A DNA stretch of 64,000 nt from Sulfolobales archaeon (GCA_026419835.1 JAOAKQ010000002.1:62001-126000); one strand, 5' to 3'; counted from the first letter of the stretch, positions 45,784-56,610 are shown. The notes: a model not told the origin generated them from the letters alone. Made by a program: numbers and translations.

Positions 45784-47100
45784 TTAGATGTCTTGATATA
45801 CGAGGACTTCCGTTGGCGATGGAGCTGCGGCTACTTCTAGCGCTTCTCTAGTTTTCGCGTTGATGTATCTTTCTAGGAGTTCTTCTGAGAATACCGGCTT
45901 CAGAAATTCTCCATCTGAGTAAAGTTCGTCGATAGCTTCTAGTAGTGATGAAGGTAGTCTTCTATCTCTAAGTTCCGCTCTCATTTCGTAAGCACTTCTA
46001 TCCACGGGATCCCCCGGGTCTATGGATTTTCTAATGCCGTCTAGTCCGGCCATGACTATAGCTGCTAGAGCTAGGTACGGATTTGCTGAAGGATCGGGGG
46101 GCCTGAACTCTACTCTCGTGTCGAACTCTCCTCTAGCTACCGGAACTCTAATAGCGGCACTCCTGTTTCTATACCCCCAGACGGCGTAGACCGGTGCTTC
46201 GAAACCTGGGATAAATCTTCTGTAGCTGTTGATGGTTGGAGCGACTAGAGCTGCGAGTGCTTTAGCGTGGTAGATTAAGCCCCCCACGAAGTACCTAGCA
46301 AGCTGGCTCAAGCCGTAGACGTCGTCCGGGTCGTGGAAGAGGTTCTTCGAGCCGCTCCAGAGGCTCGCGTGTACGTGCATTCCAGAGCCGTTCTCTCCGT
46401 GGAGAGGTTTCGGCATGAAGACCGCTTTAAGTCCTTTGGATTTAGCTACGGCCTTCGCTACGTACTTAACCGTCTGAACGCTATCTCCGGTAGCTGTAGG
46501 TCTTCCAGCACTTACACTAAGCTCGAGCTGGCTTGAAGCTACTTCGTGATGGTGTCCGCTGATTACTGTATTGAAGTACTTCGTTAGAGTGTTCACTAGC
46601 TCTACGCGGTACTCGAGCAGTTTATCACTTGACGAGTGGTAGTTACTTAGAGAACCCCTCCCACCTCTATCAACTAGCTTGAATCTATAGCCGGCTAGTG
46701 TCGGCGGCGAGAATAGCACGTCGAGCTTCTCGAAGACGAAGAACTCTACCTCAACACCGAGTAGAACCTCCATACCTAGCTCGCTGGCATATGCTTCAAG
46801 TCTCTGAGCGGTGAATCTCGGATCTGCGGAGTGCCTGGTGCTGTTACTCCTAAAGATATCACATATAGCTCTACTCCAACCGTTGAGCCAGGGAATGTAA
46901 GCAAGAGTAGATCTATCAGCTACTAAAATAGCGTCACTACTACTCACATCATCTATTCCAACACTACTACCGTCTATCTTAGCTTGAAGTAGCTTCGAAT
47001 CGTAGGGTATTGAGATAGACCTCAGTCTTCCAACTATGTCTGTGTACTGCATCTCAACCCAGCTTACATGCTGAACGTCTTCACTGCCAGTCGTCGTCAC
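45784..47100 (-). CDS. glnA: Glutamine synthetase family protein
   Basis: EVEFFVFEKL, GHHHEVASSQLELS, GSGMHVHASL, ESP-like RVPVARGEFDTRVEFRPPDPSANPYLALAA. Confidence 0.9.
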   Translation of the reverse strand: MTTTGSEDVQHVSWVEMQYTDIVGRLRSISIPYDSKLLQAKIDGSSVGIDDVSSSDAILVADRSTLAYIPWLNGWSRAICDIFRSNSTRHSADPRFTAQRLEAYASELGMEVLLGVEVEFFVFEKLDVLFSPPTLAGYRFKLVDRGGRGSLSNYHSSSDKLLEYRVELVNTLTKYFNTVISGHHHEVASSQLELSVSAGRPTATGDSVQTVKYVAKAVAKSKGLKAVFMPKPLHGENGSGMHVHASLWSGSKNLFHDPDDVYGLSQLARYFVGGLIYHAKALAALVAPTINSYRRFIPGFEAPVYAVWGYRNRSAAIRVPVARGEFDTRVEFRPPDPSANPYLALAAIVMAGLDGIRKSIDPGDPVDRSAYEMRAELRDRRLPSSLLEAIDELYSDGEFLKPVFSEELLERYINAKTREALEVAAAPSPTEVLVYQDI

Positions 47101-47215
47101 CGACCTAACACCTTCCTAGTGAGTTCTTAGATAGCGGAACGGAAAATAAAAGCAGCACATAATAGACCTGAACGATTATATTAGCGGAGGCTAGCTCCTA
47201 ATGTGGGTTTAAGAA

Positions 47216-47692
47216 ATGCGTCCTAGATCTGTAAGAGAGCTCTTAGACGATGTCGATGTGAAGCTACTCGAGTATTTAAAGATTAATGCTCGAACGAGTG
47301 TTCGAGAACTATCCAGAGCTGTAGGTAGGTCCCCATCCGTAGTACACGGTAGGTTGAAGCGCTTAGAGAGAATTGGAGTTGTCAGAGGCTATACGGCACT
47401 GCTAGACTACCGGATGCTGGGTTACGAAGTCTACGCACTGACACTACTTCAGGTGGACGGTGAGCACATAACTGAAGTAGAGAAGCTGCTGGCTCGAGAA
47501 CCTAACGTGAGAGCTGTTTTCGATATAACTGGAGAATACGATGTAGCTATTCTCACAGTGTTTAGCTCCGTGTCGGAGCTGGATGCGTTCATTAAGAGGA
47601 TGCTTAAAGTTCCCTACATTAAGAGGTCCGTCACCAACTTAGTTCTAAGAGTAGTAAAGGATGAACCACACATAGGTAGGAGCATAGCTTAG
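47216..47692 (+). CDS. Lrp/AsnC family transcriptional regulator
   Basis: N-terminal HTH RTSVRELSRAVGRSPSVVHGRLKRLERIGVVRGYTALLDYRMLGY. Confidence 0.93.
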   Translation: MRPRSVRELLDDVDVKLLEYLKINARTSVRELSRAVGRSPSVVHGRLKRLERIGVVRGYTALLDYRMLGYEVYALTLLQVDGEHITEVEKLLAREPNVRAVFDITGEYDVAILTVFSSVSELDAFIKRMLKVPYIKRSVTNLVLRVVKDEPHIGRSIA

Positions 47693-47713
47693 TGGTACCA
47701 AGCTAAGGCTAGA

Positions 47714-49339
47714 CTATATGACCTCCGGCATGTACTTCCTGATCAGGAGGTCGGGCTTTTCTCTAAGTACTCTAACGGCTTCCGGAAGCTTGTTTAGGAT
47801 ATCGTCCGGAGTAATCCCATCTTCTCCGAGTTCTTCCGCAGCTAGGTCTCCCGCTAGTCCGTGAACTAGGACCCCCATTCTCGTAGCTACACCCAGATCT
47901 CTGAATCCTATGCCGTACATAGCTGCGATCGTTCCAGTTAGAACGTCTCCGCTACCGGCCTTAGCCATGCCGGGGTTTCCGGTCATGTTTACGTATACGT
48001 AGCCGTCAGGATACCCTATGAGGCTGTGAGCTCCCTTGAGAACTATGTACGAATTCAACTCCATCGATACTCTTCTGAGCGCTCCGACGGGGTCCTCAAC
48101 TACCTCGGACATCCCTATGCCGGATAGGCGGGAGAATTCAGCTAGGTGTGGAGTAACTACTGTAGGCGCGCTTCTCGATTTCAACACCTCTAGAGCGCTG
48201 GAGATAGCCGTGATTCCGTCTCCGTCGACTATGACAGGCTTCCTAACGCTTCTCACGATCTCTCTCGCAAACTCCTGCGTCTCCGGGTTTAGAGACATCC
48301 CGGAGCCTACGGCAACTATATCTATATCGAACTTCTCCACTAAGTCGAGAACTCTATCGAGGTTCCTCATCGATATGCTCCCCTCCTCGGTTTCCTCCAG
48401 CGGTATGTAGACTACCTCACTACAGCGAGCGGCTACGTACGGCACTACGGACTTGGGTGCGGCGAGTCTTGAGTAGCCCCCACCAGCCTTAAGAAACGAG
48501 TAGGAAGCGTAGTACGGAGCTCCGTAGTAGTACCTAGCACCGCCCACTGTCAGCAACTTACCGAAGGTCCCCTTATGCCCCCACCTAACCCTCTCGGGAA
48601 CGGGCTCCGGGACGTTCAGCTCGACCTTGATGTCGTTAGAGAATAGGAGCTCCGGCGGGTAGGAGAGTGTTGAGACATAGAGCTTTCCGCAGTAGTAGTA
48701 GCCCGGGTAGAGTATGTTCCCCAGCTTAGGTAGCCCGAAGGTAACGGTATAGCTAGACTTGACGGCCACACCGCAGACTCTTCCACTATCCCCGCTAATA
48801 CCGGACGGTATATCTACACTCACAACCTTCCTACCGCTCCTGTTGACAGCATCTATAACGTCTTTGTAGATGCCTCTGACCTCACCCTTCAGACCTATCC
48901 CAATGAGACCTACGACAACGACATCGGCTTGCTTCAACATATCTTCGAGGTAGTTAAGGTCTTCGGGGGAGTTCACGTGCTTAGTCGGTATCTTCAAGTT
49001 GAGGACCAGCTCGTAGTTTCGCCTAGCCGGCTCCGGGTACTTCTCCGGGTCCCCGACTACGAATACCTCTACTTCAGCTCCGCAGGAGTGGAGTCTTCTA
49101 GCTACTACTAGGGCGTCACCGCCGTTGTTGCCCGTACCGGCAACGACCGCAGCCTTTATTCCAGAACAGCCGAACTCTCTGCTGATTAGGTGGTACACAG
49201 CTGAGCCGGCGTTCTCCATCAGAATGAGTTCGCTTATACCGTACTCGCGCACCGCTCTTGAATCTATCTCCTTCATCTCCCTACCGTAGCAGACTTTCAT
49301 TCTGTAGCGGGGCACGTTCGAATTCAATTTGAGCTCCAC
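47714..49339 (-). CDS. nnr: Bifunctional NAD(P)H-hydrate epimerase/dehydratase
   Basis: VVAGTGNNGGDALVVARRL; NMTGNPGMAKAGSGDVLTGTIAAM. Confidence 0.93.
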   Translation of the reverse strand: MELKLNSNVPRYRMKVCYGREMKEIDSRAVREYGISELILMENAGSAVYHLISREFGCSGIKAAVVAGTGNNGGDALVVARRLHSCGAEVEVFVVGDPEKYPEPARRNYELVLNLKIPTKHVNSPEDLNYLEDMLKQADVVVVGLIGIGLKGEVRGIYKDVIDAVNRSGRKVVSVDIPSGISGDSGRVCGVAVKSSYTVTFGLPKLGNILYPGYYYCGKLYVSTLSYPPELLFSNDIKVELNVPEPVPERVRWGHKGTFGKLLTVGGARYYYGAPYYASYSFLKAGGGYSRLAAPKSVVPYVAARCSEVVYIPLEETEEGSISMRNLDRVLDLVEKFDIDIVAVGSGMSLNPETQEFAREIVRSVRKPVIVDGDGITAISSALEVLKSRSAPTVVTPHLAEFSRLSGIGMSEVVEDPVGALRRVSMELNSYIVLKGAHSLIGYPDGYVYVNMTGNPGMAKAGSGDVLTGTIAAMYGIGFRDLGVATRMGVLVHGLAGDLAAEELGEDGITPDDILNKLPEAVRVLREKPDLLIRKYMPEVI

Positions 49340-49428
49340 GAAGTACTGTACACGAAGTTATATAGAGCGAAGAGAGTCTGTTCGCCGACTAGCTTAACTC
49401 TAGGGTATGTGATGGTTGGTATGTGGAG

Positions 49429-50067
49429 CTATATTAGCTTCAGACCCCTAAAACCACTTAAAATTAGTTCAACGGCTATCGAAGCTACGATTATAGCCAT
49501 GAACTTTCCTAAGCCCTGCAGTACCGACTTACCTAGGTACTTAAACGCTTTGTAGGAGAATCTCAGCATTACGTATGTCGCAGTGAAAGCTATGAGCGCT
49601 CCTACCAGAGTTGTGAGCGGACCGTAGATTCTGGAGTACACTATCAGCGTGCTCATAGTTCCCGGACCTACTATTAGCGGCGTAGCTATTGGTACTACAG
49701 CGAAATCCCCACTCCTAACTTCCTCAATTTTTTCCTTAGACAGCAGCATGTCGACGGCTAGGATAATTAGAAGTAGTCCCCCGGCAATTCTCAGAGACTC
49801 TAAGCTTATGTTGAATACTTTCAGAACGTACTCTCCGACGAGTGAGAATAGAGCTAGGAGGAGGAGTATTGAAGTAGCCGCCTTATTCACGATTCTCACC
49901 ACGACCTTCTCTATATCAGCACTTTCGGAAGAAGCTAGGGAGCTGATGTAGGATATTAGAGTAGGTATAGCTGCTGGAGGGTCCATAATAGCGAAGACCG
50001 AGACGGCTATAGCAAGTAGCTCCGATAGTTTTTGAGATATCTCTAGAATGAATTCAACCAAGACCAA
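49429..50067 (-). CDS. MarC-family membrane protein
   Basis: FAIMDPPAAIPTLISYI; VVPIATPLIVGPGTMSTLIV. Confidence 0.88.
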   Translation of the reverse strand: MVLVEFILEISQKLSELLAIAVSVFAIMDPPAAIPTLISYISSLASSESADIEKVVVRIVNKAATSILLLLALFSLVGEYVLKVFNISLESLRIAGGLLLIILAVDMLLSKEKIEEVRSGDFAVVPIATPLIVGPGTMSTLIVYSRIYGPLTTLVGALIAFTATYVMLRFSYKAFKYLGKSVLQGLGKFMAIIVASIAVELILSGFRGLKLI

Positions 50068-50070
50068 ACC

Positions 50071-51573
50071 CTAGCTAATTTCAGACTCCGATGGAATGTA
50101 CGTAATTACTATTCCCTGAATCTTTGTTGACCACCACCTTAGGTAGTCTTGAATACTTCTTCTCTCAGATGGGGAGATGAGTATTCTCTTCTTAGCCCAC
50201 TCAACCTCCTCTATCCCAATAGTTCCAAAACCCTTACTCGCAGCTAGTCTTATGAGTGCGTCTAGTTCTGCTAGGGAGCACCACTGAGTGTTGCTTACTA
50301 TGTAGTCTAGCACGCTACCGCTAACGACTCTAATACCGTACTTACTGATGTTTCTTAGAGCGGCCTTCCTCCTCATATCTCTATCCGGGTAGCCAACGAC
50401 TACCGTTACATCTACCCTGCCCGGTCTTAGCAGTGCTGGGTCCAGTAGGTCGGGGTTGTTACCGGTTAGTATCGTGAAGGGTCTGTCGGTTCTCTGTAGA
50501 TGGTACAGTATTGTTGAGAGCTCACTTAAGTGTGCTTCGTGCACTGTGTACTTCCGAGAAGATAGGAACTCCGCGTCGTCAATTACTAGAGCTACTTCCT
50601 TTCTCTTCCTATAAACCTGGTTCAGTATAGCGTTGAGCATTTTCTCAGTAGCGCCGTACCACATAGACCTGTAGGTAAAAGGCTTGAGCTCAACAACCCT
50701 CAGACCCAGTGCGTTGGCTATTGCTTCAGCCATAACTGACTTCCCAACTCCTGGAGGACCTGTTATGAAGGTTCCTCTAGTTGCGAAAGGTAGGCCATTC
50801 TTAAACGGGTTAATGACTACCAGCTTAAGTTCTTCAACAATCTTTGGCGGCAGGTCTTCCAGAGACCACGCGGGACTTCTAACCGGTATCTTGACTTCGC
50901 GGTACTCGTTACCATCGCTAACTACAGCTCTTATCTCTTCAACACTAACCGCCTTGTTTTGAACTACCACTAGAGCTATGGGCTTGTAGCCTACTAGACC
51001 TATGCTTTTAACTAGGTCTAGGTGGTCTCTTCTATACATACCCACAGACTCTTCTAGGGTCCTCTGAGCCTCCCTAATGAAGGCCCCCAGAGACTTGATC
51101 GCTCTCCTAGAATCGTGTACGTAGCCACCGGAAACTACTATTGCTAAGGGCTTGATGTTGGCGCCTACCGAAGCACTCCTGCTGAAGGTGAGTGAGCACG
51201 AAACTACGCTCTTCGGGTCGAAAGTCTTGAACGTAGCCAGCAGAACTGCGGAGAAAACTCCCGCCTGACTGACACTATCCACCAGCTCGGACACTACGTT
51301 CATAGATGCGAGGAGGTTTGTATGTGATAAAGCTCCCGGGCTCAGCTTCTTATTGTAGTCGATCTTCAGAATTAAGCCCGAGTTCCTCTCTCGAGGATCC
51401 AGCATTAGTTCGTATAGGTCTGAAGCGTATCTAGCTAGTATGGAGAGAAGTCTGTACGACTTATGGTTCTCGACTACGTCGTAGCGAGAAGTAAATATCG
51501 TTCTCACCTTGTAGAGATTGCTCCACAGCAGCCGCACGTCAGTAACTTCCTTCAACCCCTTCCCACACTCCAA
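50071..51573 (-). CDS. AAA-family ATPase
   Basis: TGPPGVGKSVMAEAIANALG Walker A; LVIDDAEFL Walker B; LLRPGRVDVTVVVGYPD. Confidence 0.85.
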   Translation of the reverse strand: MECGKGLKEVTDVRLLWSNLYKVRTIFTSRYDVVENHKSYRLLSILARYASDLYELMLDPRERNSGLILKIDYNKKLSPGALSHTNLLASMNVVSELVDSVSQAGVFSAVLLATFKTFDPKSVVSCSLTFSRSASVGANIKPLAIVVSGGYVHDSRRAIKSLGAFIREAQRTLEESVGMYRRDHLDLVKSIGLVGYKPIALVVVQNKAVSVEEIRAVVSDGNEYREVKIPVRSPAWSLEDLPPKIVEELKLVVINPFKNGLPFATRGTFITGPPGVGKSVMAEAIANALGLRVVELKPFTYRSMWYGATEKMLNAILNQVYRKRKEVALVIDDAEFLSSRKYTVHEAHLSELSTILYHLQRTDRPFTILTGNNPDLLDPALLRPGRVDVTVVVGYPDRDMRRKAALRNISKYGIRVVSGSVLDYIVSNTQWCSLAELDALIRLAASKGFGTIGIEEVEWAKKRILISPSERRSIQDYLRWWSTKIQGIVITYIPSESEIS

Positions 51574-51690
51574 CTACTGGCATGCTGTAGCACTAATAAG
51601 CTCGTAATTAATTAGCTCTAGTGAAACCTGAGTGGTGAATTTTCACGTCTTCGAAAAGTACTAGTTTAAATATGCTTCTCCAAGATACAC

Positions 51691-52020
51691 ATGGGGAGAG
51701 TTGTGGAGGTGCCTATAGTCGAGATTCTGTCTGACGTAAAGGTCGCAGCTACATTCCTAATACAGTTTCTACTCGGCTTCGGGCTCGGCTACTTCTCCGT
51801 CAGAGCTCTGAAGTACATACTAGCATTCATAGCTATTCTGCTACTCGGCTCGTTTCTATCGGTGTGGTCTCTCGGAGGTACTCTAGAGAACACTTTGAGT
51901 CAGCTGAAAGAGCTGGGCGAAGCCGCTAGGAACCTTCTAGTTATTCTAGGAGTGCTGACCGTGGGGCCAGTATCGGTAGGTTTTATTATTGGTGCCGTAG
52001 TAGCTCTACTTAGAAAATAG
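51691..52020 (+). CDS. Hypothetical membrane protein
   Basis: 109 aa, three hydrophobic segments. Confidence 0.55.
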   Translation: MGRVVEVPIVEILSDVKVAATFLIQFLLGFGLGYFSVRALKYILAFIAILLLGSFLSVWSLGGTLENTLSQLKELGEAARNLLVILGVLTVGPVSVGFIIGAVVALLRK

Positions 52021-52134
52021 CGAAACCCTATTTCTCCAATACTTTTCGTGCTTCTACTAGACTTTTCGAGGACCTGTAGTTACTGCCGGATTCTCCGGGT
52101 ACGTCTTAATATATCTAGAAGAAATTAGCTGGGG

Positions 52135-52515
52135 GTGGTTACGAAGAGAGATGAGGTGGTAATTAAGAAGATGTCCGAGCTCTTGAGGTCTGGGGCCGTA
52201 ATGCTGGACTTAGCATGCCCTCTCTGCAGCGCCCCACTCTTTAAACTAAAGTCCGGGGAGGTCGTTTGCCCTACGCACGGCGTTGTTAGAGTTGTTAAGA
52301 CGGATGCGGAGGCTGTTGAAATACAGTCCCAGGCTGTGCTAGATAGAGTGCAGGCTCTCGCAGCAGACAGGATTAGTGCCATAGCTAATTCTTTAGGCTT
52401 GGAAAGCTCCGAGGACGCTGAGCGGGAACTCCTGGACCAGCTCGAAAGATGGTTAGATATACTCGAGAGGGTTAGAAGACTGAAGCTCATGGCCGTGAAG
52501 GAAGAAAAGAAGTAG
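52135..52515 (+). CDS. UPF0148/Sjogren autoantigen-1-like zinc-ribbon protein
   Basis: MSELLRSGAVMLDLACPLCSAPLFKLKSGEVVCPTHG. Confidence 0.8.
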   Translation: MVTKRDEVVIKKMSELLRSGAVMLDLACPLCSAPLFKLKSGEVVCPTHGVVRVVKTDAEAVEIQSQAVLDRVQALAADRISAIANSLGLESSEDAERELLDQLERWLDILERVRRLKLMAVKEEKK

Positions 52516-52625
52516 TGCGGGGGGTGGGATTCGAACCCACGCAGGCCTACGCCAGCGGGTCTCCTACTCTAGAGTGCTGGAAGGTCTTGAGCCCGCCCCC
52601 TTTGACCTGGCTCGGGCACCCCCGC
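52516..52625 (-). tRNA. tRNA-Leu(CAA) with 25-nt intron at 37/38 (52561..52585)
   Basis: RC GCGGGGGTGCCCGAGCCAGGTCAAAGGGGGCGGGCTCAAG-[ACCTTCCAGCACTCTAGAGTAGGAG]-ACCCGCTGGCGTAGGCCTGCGTGGGTTCGAATCCCACCCCCCGCA. Confidence 0.93.
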
Positions 52626-52745
52626 CACTGCATACCTGGGATCTGAAGGTATTAAGCACTGGTTATGTGCGGAGGCTCCCTACTTATTGGTTATCACCGC
52701 GAATAAGACTTATATTTAGATAAATCGAGTATATCGGGGGTTTGG

Positions 52746-52991
52746 TTGCCCATCGCAATAGTTCTCGTTAATACTGAAATCGGGAGCGAAACCGAGGTTT
52801 TCAACGCCCTCAAATCTATCGAGGGAATTAAGGAGGTTTACGAGACCTACGGTATGTACGATATAGTAGCTATAGTTGAGGCTCAGAGTCACGATATGAT
52901 CAGGGATATAATAATCAATAAAATCAGAAAGATACCTCGCGTAAAGTCCACTACTACTATGATAGTAGTTGAGCACTCTAAAGTAGGCTAG
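52746..52991 (+). CDS. Stand-alone AsnC/Lrp ligand-binding (RAM) domain
   Basis: 81 aa, IAIVLVNTEIGSETEVFNALKSIEGIKEVYETYGMYDIVAIVEA, no HTH. Confidence 0.85.
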   Translation: MPIAIVLVNTEIGSETEVFNALKSIEGIKEVYETYGMYDIVAIVEAQSHDMIRDIIINKIRKIPRVKSTTTMIVVEHSKVG

Positions 52992-53644
52992 TAGTTCTTC
53001 GCGAAGAACTTTTTAATTTCTTCAGCTCTCGCTTTGTTCAACTCCTTCTCCACGTCTTCCTTACCTAGCTTGTAGAGTAGCAAGTTCTTGTCTAGGAGCC
53101 TCCTCGGTAGGATATCCTTAACTACTTCATCTACACCCGAACCCAGTATTTCCACAGATTCGAGAAGCCCTATGAATGCTCCGAACATGTGGACGTTTGC
53201 CGATAGAGGAGCTCCGAGACTTACAGCACGCTGAGATGATTTAATGGTCAGCAGCTCAACTGGTTTTTCTTTAAGATACGCTAGTAGGTCGGTATCCCTC
53301 AACTTCACGTTCTGCCCGGGTGGGACGATCACTTTCTCGTTCACTATAGCTACTCCTCTATCTCGAAGGTAGTCTACGTACCTAGCTGCCTCTATGAGCT
53401 CCATACCTATCATCACGTCCGCCAGCTTCTGGGGTATGGTTGGCGCTCTAACTTCATTACCAATTCTTACGTGAACTACTACGCTACCACCCCTCTGACT
53501 CATACCGTGAGTTTCAGCTACGAGAGACGGTACTCCTAATCTTAGAAACGTCTCAGTAATTATTCTCGAAAGGAACAGCTGCCCCTGACCCCCGACGCCA
53601 GCTATGATTACGTTGAGTTCTCTTACTTGCCTCACCAACACCAC
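52988..53644 (-). CDS. iorB: Indolepyruvate:ferredoxin oxidoreductase beta subunit
   Basis: IIAGVGGQGQLFLSRIITETFLRLG...ETHGMSQRGGSVVVHVRIG. Confidence 0.92.
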   Translation of the reverse strand: MVLVRQVRELNVIIAGVGGQGQLFLSRIITETFLRLGVPSLVAETHGMSQRGGSVVVHVRIGNEVRAPTIPQKLADVMIGMELIEAARYVDYLRDRGVAIVNEKVIVPPGQNVKLRDTDLLAYLKEKPVELLTIKSSQRAVSLGAPLSANVHMFGAFIGLLESVEILGSGVDEVVKDILPRRLLDKNLLLYKLGKEDVEKELNKARAEEIKKFFAKNY

Positions 53645-55543
53645 CTAGAACCAGTACTTCAAGGTCTTAGAGAGGTCCATGGGTTTCGACGGCTGAATCG
53701 CTCTAACCGGGCAGACAGGTACGCACGCGCCGCAGCCAACGCACAGCTCAGGGTCTACCGAGGCTCTCCTATCTTCTCTACTAGTAATTGCTGGGCAGGC
53801 GAAGAAGTTGTAGCATATTCCACACCCAACGCACTTAGCTAAGTCTACTATGTAGGGAACTATCTCCTCCTCAGCTTCCCTCATTTCATCTAGTGCTACG
53901 AGAGCGCACTTTCTTCTAAATACCAGAACCGCCGTCTTCTTCTCACTTCTAACGTACTCAACCGCTCTTAGAAACTCTCTTCGAACACTAGCTAGGTCGT
54001 AAGGGTCTACCACGGACACGAAATCTACTCCGATCCCCCTAATTACGTTCTCGATCGGTACGTACCTACCGTCTACTCTAGTAGCTGGACTCGGCTGGTG
54101 ACCGGTCATAGCCGTAACCATGTTGTCCAGTACTATCACTACCTGCGGGTGCTGGTTGTAGACTGAGTTTACGAGAGCCGGTATACCTGCGTGATAGAAC
54201 GTCGAGTCACCTATAACTGAAATAACAACTACGTCTCTGAGAACTACGGAGAAGCCGTTCGCCAAGCCAATACTACCACCCATCTCGACGCAGGTATCCT
54301 GGAGTTTGTAGGGTGGGTAGTACGCTAGAGTATAGCAGCCTATGTCGCCGGAGAACACGGCCTTGATCTTCTGCTGGTTAATGGTTCTCCTCAACTCGAA
54401 GAATAGAGGTCTGTAGGGGCATCCGGAGCAGAAGACCGGGGGTCTCGGAGGTATGCTGATTGAGGGTTTTTCAGTGGCTACACTCCTAGATATAGCGGTT
54501 GATATGTTGAGCGCTCTTCTCAGTATCGCCTCAGCTCTATCTAGAGACATCTCGTAGGCTCTCTCACTTAACTCTCGACCGACCACTTCAACTCCCACAC
54601 CTTTCTTATGGAGTACTGCGCGGACCTGGGTCTCCACTAGAGGTTCTAGCTCTTCGATAACTACTACCCTATCTACACCGTCAACGGCCTTAACCAGAAT
54701 TTCTTCTGGTACTGGGTATACTGAAACGAGCTTCAGCACTCTAACTCTATCTTCAAGTCCTAGCTTAGATATAGCTTCAGAGACGTAAGCATGTGAGAGC
54801 CCCGCCGCTACTACGAGCGCCCTACCGTCTCCGTAGATCTTGTTGAAGGAGAGGGAGCTTAGCTCTCTATGAATAAGCTCGAACTTCTTCAGTAGCTCGA
54901 GTCTGCGAACTCTAGCGTTACTTGGTGCTAGTACGTGCGCTGGCGACGGATTGAAGAAGCCCGAGGTCTTCGGCTTAGGTATCGGTCCGAGCTCTACGGG
55001 ACCTCTAGTGTGGCTCAGTCTAGTCGTAGTTCTGAGAATAACTGGGTGCTTCACTCTAGCACTGAAGTCGAACAGTGCCTTAGTTAACTCCTTAGCTTCA
55101 CCGGGGTTATCTGGCTCGAATACCGGTATGTAGGATATGAGTCCGTAGAGTCTGTTGTCCTGCTCGTTCTGGCTACTCCACATCGAAGGGTCGTCAGCGC
55201 TGACAATAACGAACCCCTCCTCGACACCCGTGTACGCACTGCTCATTAGGGCGTCCGCCGCTACGTTAAGGCCTACGTGCTTCATAGCCGTTATAGCTCT
55301 AACACCGGAGAGAGCTGCGGCCCAGCTGAGTTCGAAAGCTACTTTCTCGTTAGTAGACCACTCTACGTACACACCTACGTCACTAGCAACTTCAGATAGA
55401 GAACCTATTATCTCAGAAGAAGGAGTTCCGGGGTACGCAGCCGCAACACCAACTCCAGCCTCCAGAGCTCCTCTAGCAATTGCTTCATTACCTAGTAGAA
55501 GAGCTTTACCACTGAAGATACCTAGAGTCCTTCTCAAAGACAC
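53645..55543 (-). CDS. iorA: Indolepyruvate:ferredoxin oxidoreductase alpha subunit
   Basis: LLGNEAIARGALEAGVGVAAAYPGTPSSEI; CSGCPYR; two C-terminal [4Fe-4S] motifs. Confidence 0.95.
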   Translation of the reverse strand: MSLRRTLGIFSGKALLLGNEAIARGALEAGVGVAAAYPGTPSSEIIGSLSEVASDVGVYVEWSTNEKVAFELSWAAALSGVRAITAMKHVGLNVAADALMSSAYTGVEEGFVIVSADDPSMWSSQNEQDNRLYGLISYIPVFEPDNPGEAKELTKALFDFSARVKHPVILRTTTRLSHTRGPVELGPIPKPKTSGFFNPSPAHVLAPSNARVRRLELLKKFELIHRELSSLSFNKIYGDGRALVVAAGLSHAYVSEAISKLGLEDRVRVLKLVSVYPVPEEILVKAVDGVDRVVVIEELEPLVETQVRAVLHKKGVGVEVVGRELSERAYEMSLDRAEAILRRALNISTAISRSVATEKPSISIPPRPPVFCSGCPYRPLFFELRRTINQQKIKAVFSGDIGCYTLAYYPPYKLQDTCVEMGGSIGLANGFSVVLRDVVVISVIGDSTFYHAGIPALVNSVYNQHPQVVIVLDNMVTAMTGHQPSPATRVDGRYVPIENVIRGIGVDFVSVVDPYDLASVRREFLRAVEYVRSEKKTAVLVFRRKCALVALDEMREAEEEIVPYIVDLAKCVGCGICYNFFACPAITSREDRRASVDPELCVGCGACVPVCPVRAIQPSKPMDLSKTLKYWF

Positions 55544-55628
55544 GGACTACCCTAGAGGCTGCCACTACAAACATTTTATAGTGCCAATACGGGCGTTTAA
55601 AGAGTTTAATTCGGTTTAAGTAGCGGAG

Positions 55629-56606
55629 TTAAGCATAGAACTTGAGGTATGACTGCACGAACTGCTTGTAGTATTCGATGGACTTAGTGGACTCCGGGTC
55701 CACGGACCTGAGGCCGGCTAGAAGTACTGAAGCTAGACCAATAACCCAAGAACCGTAGAGTATCGTTTCAAAGTAGCTACCTCTACCTACATCCAGAACT
55801 TTAAGACTGTAGTCGAGCTTTCTCAAGTACTCAGCGGCGAAATCCGCTAGCCCTCCAGCCCCGTTTCTCAGAACCACAATCTTCACTAGGTCTTTCGGAG
55901 TGCTCTCCCAGCCAACTACGTCGTTGTGGCCCCACTCTGGGAGCACCTCAACCTTGCAGGTAAGCTTAGCGTTTTCGTTGACTTCGTTCTTAGCTCTAAC
56001 ACCCAGCGGGTAGATGTCCTCGGTAACTACGAACACCGGGAGACCTCCTACTAGGAAGCTGGCTAGGTCTTCAGCTACCTCGAGTGCCTCAGGGTCCTTC
56101 AGAACCTCTACCCAACGTTCAGTACTAACCTTTAGTTCTATAAGTTTGTTGAGTAGCAGTACCGCTGCGGCGAGCATTGATGGTAGTGCCGCTCTCGGTA
56201 GATGCCCTCTCTCTACGTAGACGCGTGGAACACCAAGTTTCTCGGAGAGCTCCATTAAGCGGCCGCCCGAGGATATAGTGCAGAGCTTAGCTCTTCTTCT
56301 AACCGCTTCAGTAACAGCAGCGAGTGTCTCCAGAGTGTTCCCGGAGTAGCTTATAGCTACTACGAGCCACCCGCTATCTACGTACTTGGGTAGGGTGAAG
56401 CTCTTGACTGTAGCTACTGGAAGAGCTACTTCCCGCTCTAAGTACTTAGCTACTACATCACCAACTACTCCAGAACCACCCATTCCTACGAAAGCTATAC
56501 CACCAATAGAACCTACGTCGAGGTGGACTGGGTCTAGGACATCTGCGGCTAGAGCTTTCCTCAGCTGAGAGCTCCAGTTGAGGTAGTCGTCCAGAAGCTC
56601 CCGCAT
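55629..56606 (-). CDS. Bifunctional phosphoglucose/phosphomannose isomerase
   Basis: IAFVGMGGSGVVGDVVAKYL; VAISYSGNTLETLAAV; PEWGHNDVVGWE. Confidence 0.92.
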   Translation of the reverse strand: MRELLDDYLNWSSQLRKALAADVLDPVHLDVGSIGGIAFVGMGGSGVVGDVVAKYLEREVALPVATVKSFTLPKYVDSGWLVVAISYSGNTLETLAAVTEAVRRRAKLCTISSGGRLMELSEKLGVPRVYVERGHLPRAALPSMLAAAVLLLNKLIELKVSTERWVEVLKDPEALEVAEDLASFLVGGLPVFVVTEDIYPLGVRAKNEVNENAKLTCKVEVLPEWGHNDVVGWESTPKDLVKIVVLRNGAGGLADFAAEYLRKLDYSLKVLDVGRGSYFETILYGSWVIGLASVLLAGLRSVDPESTKSIEYYKQFVQSYLKFYA

Positions 56607-56610
56607 GGCA

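Noticed and set aside
47684-47710. Inverted repeat TAGCTT-AGTGGTACC-AAGCTA between lrp-like and nnr genes
   Set aside because: Ordinary short hairpin at the end of convergent genes, compatible with a simple terminator
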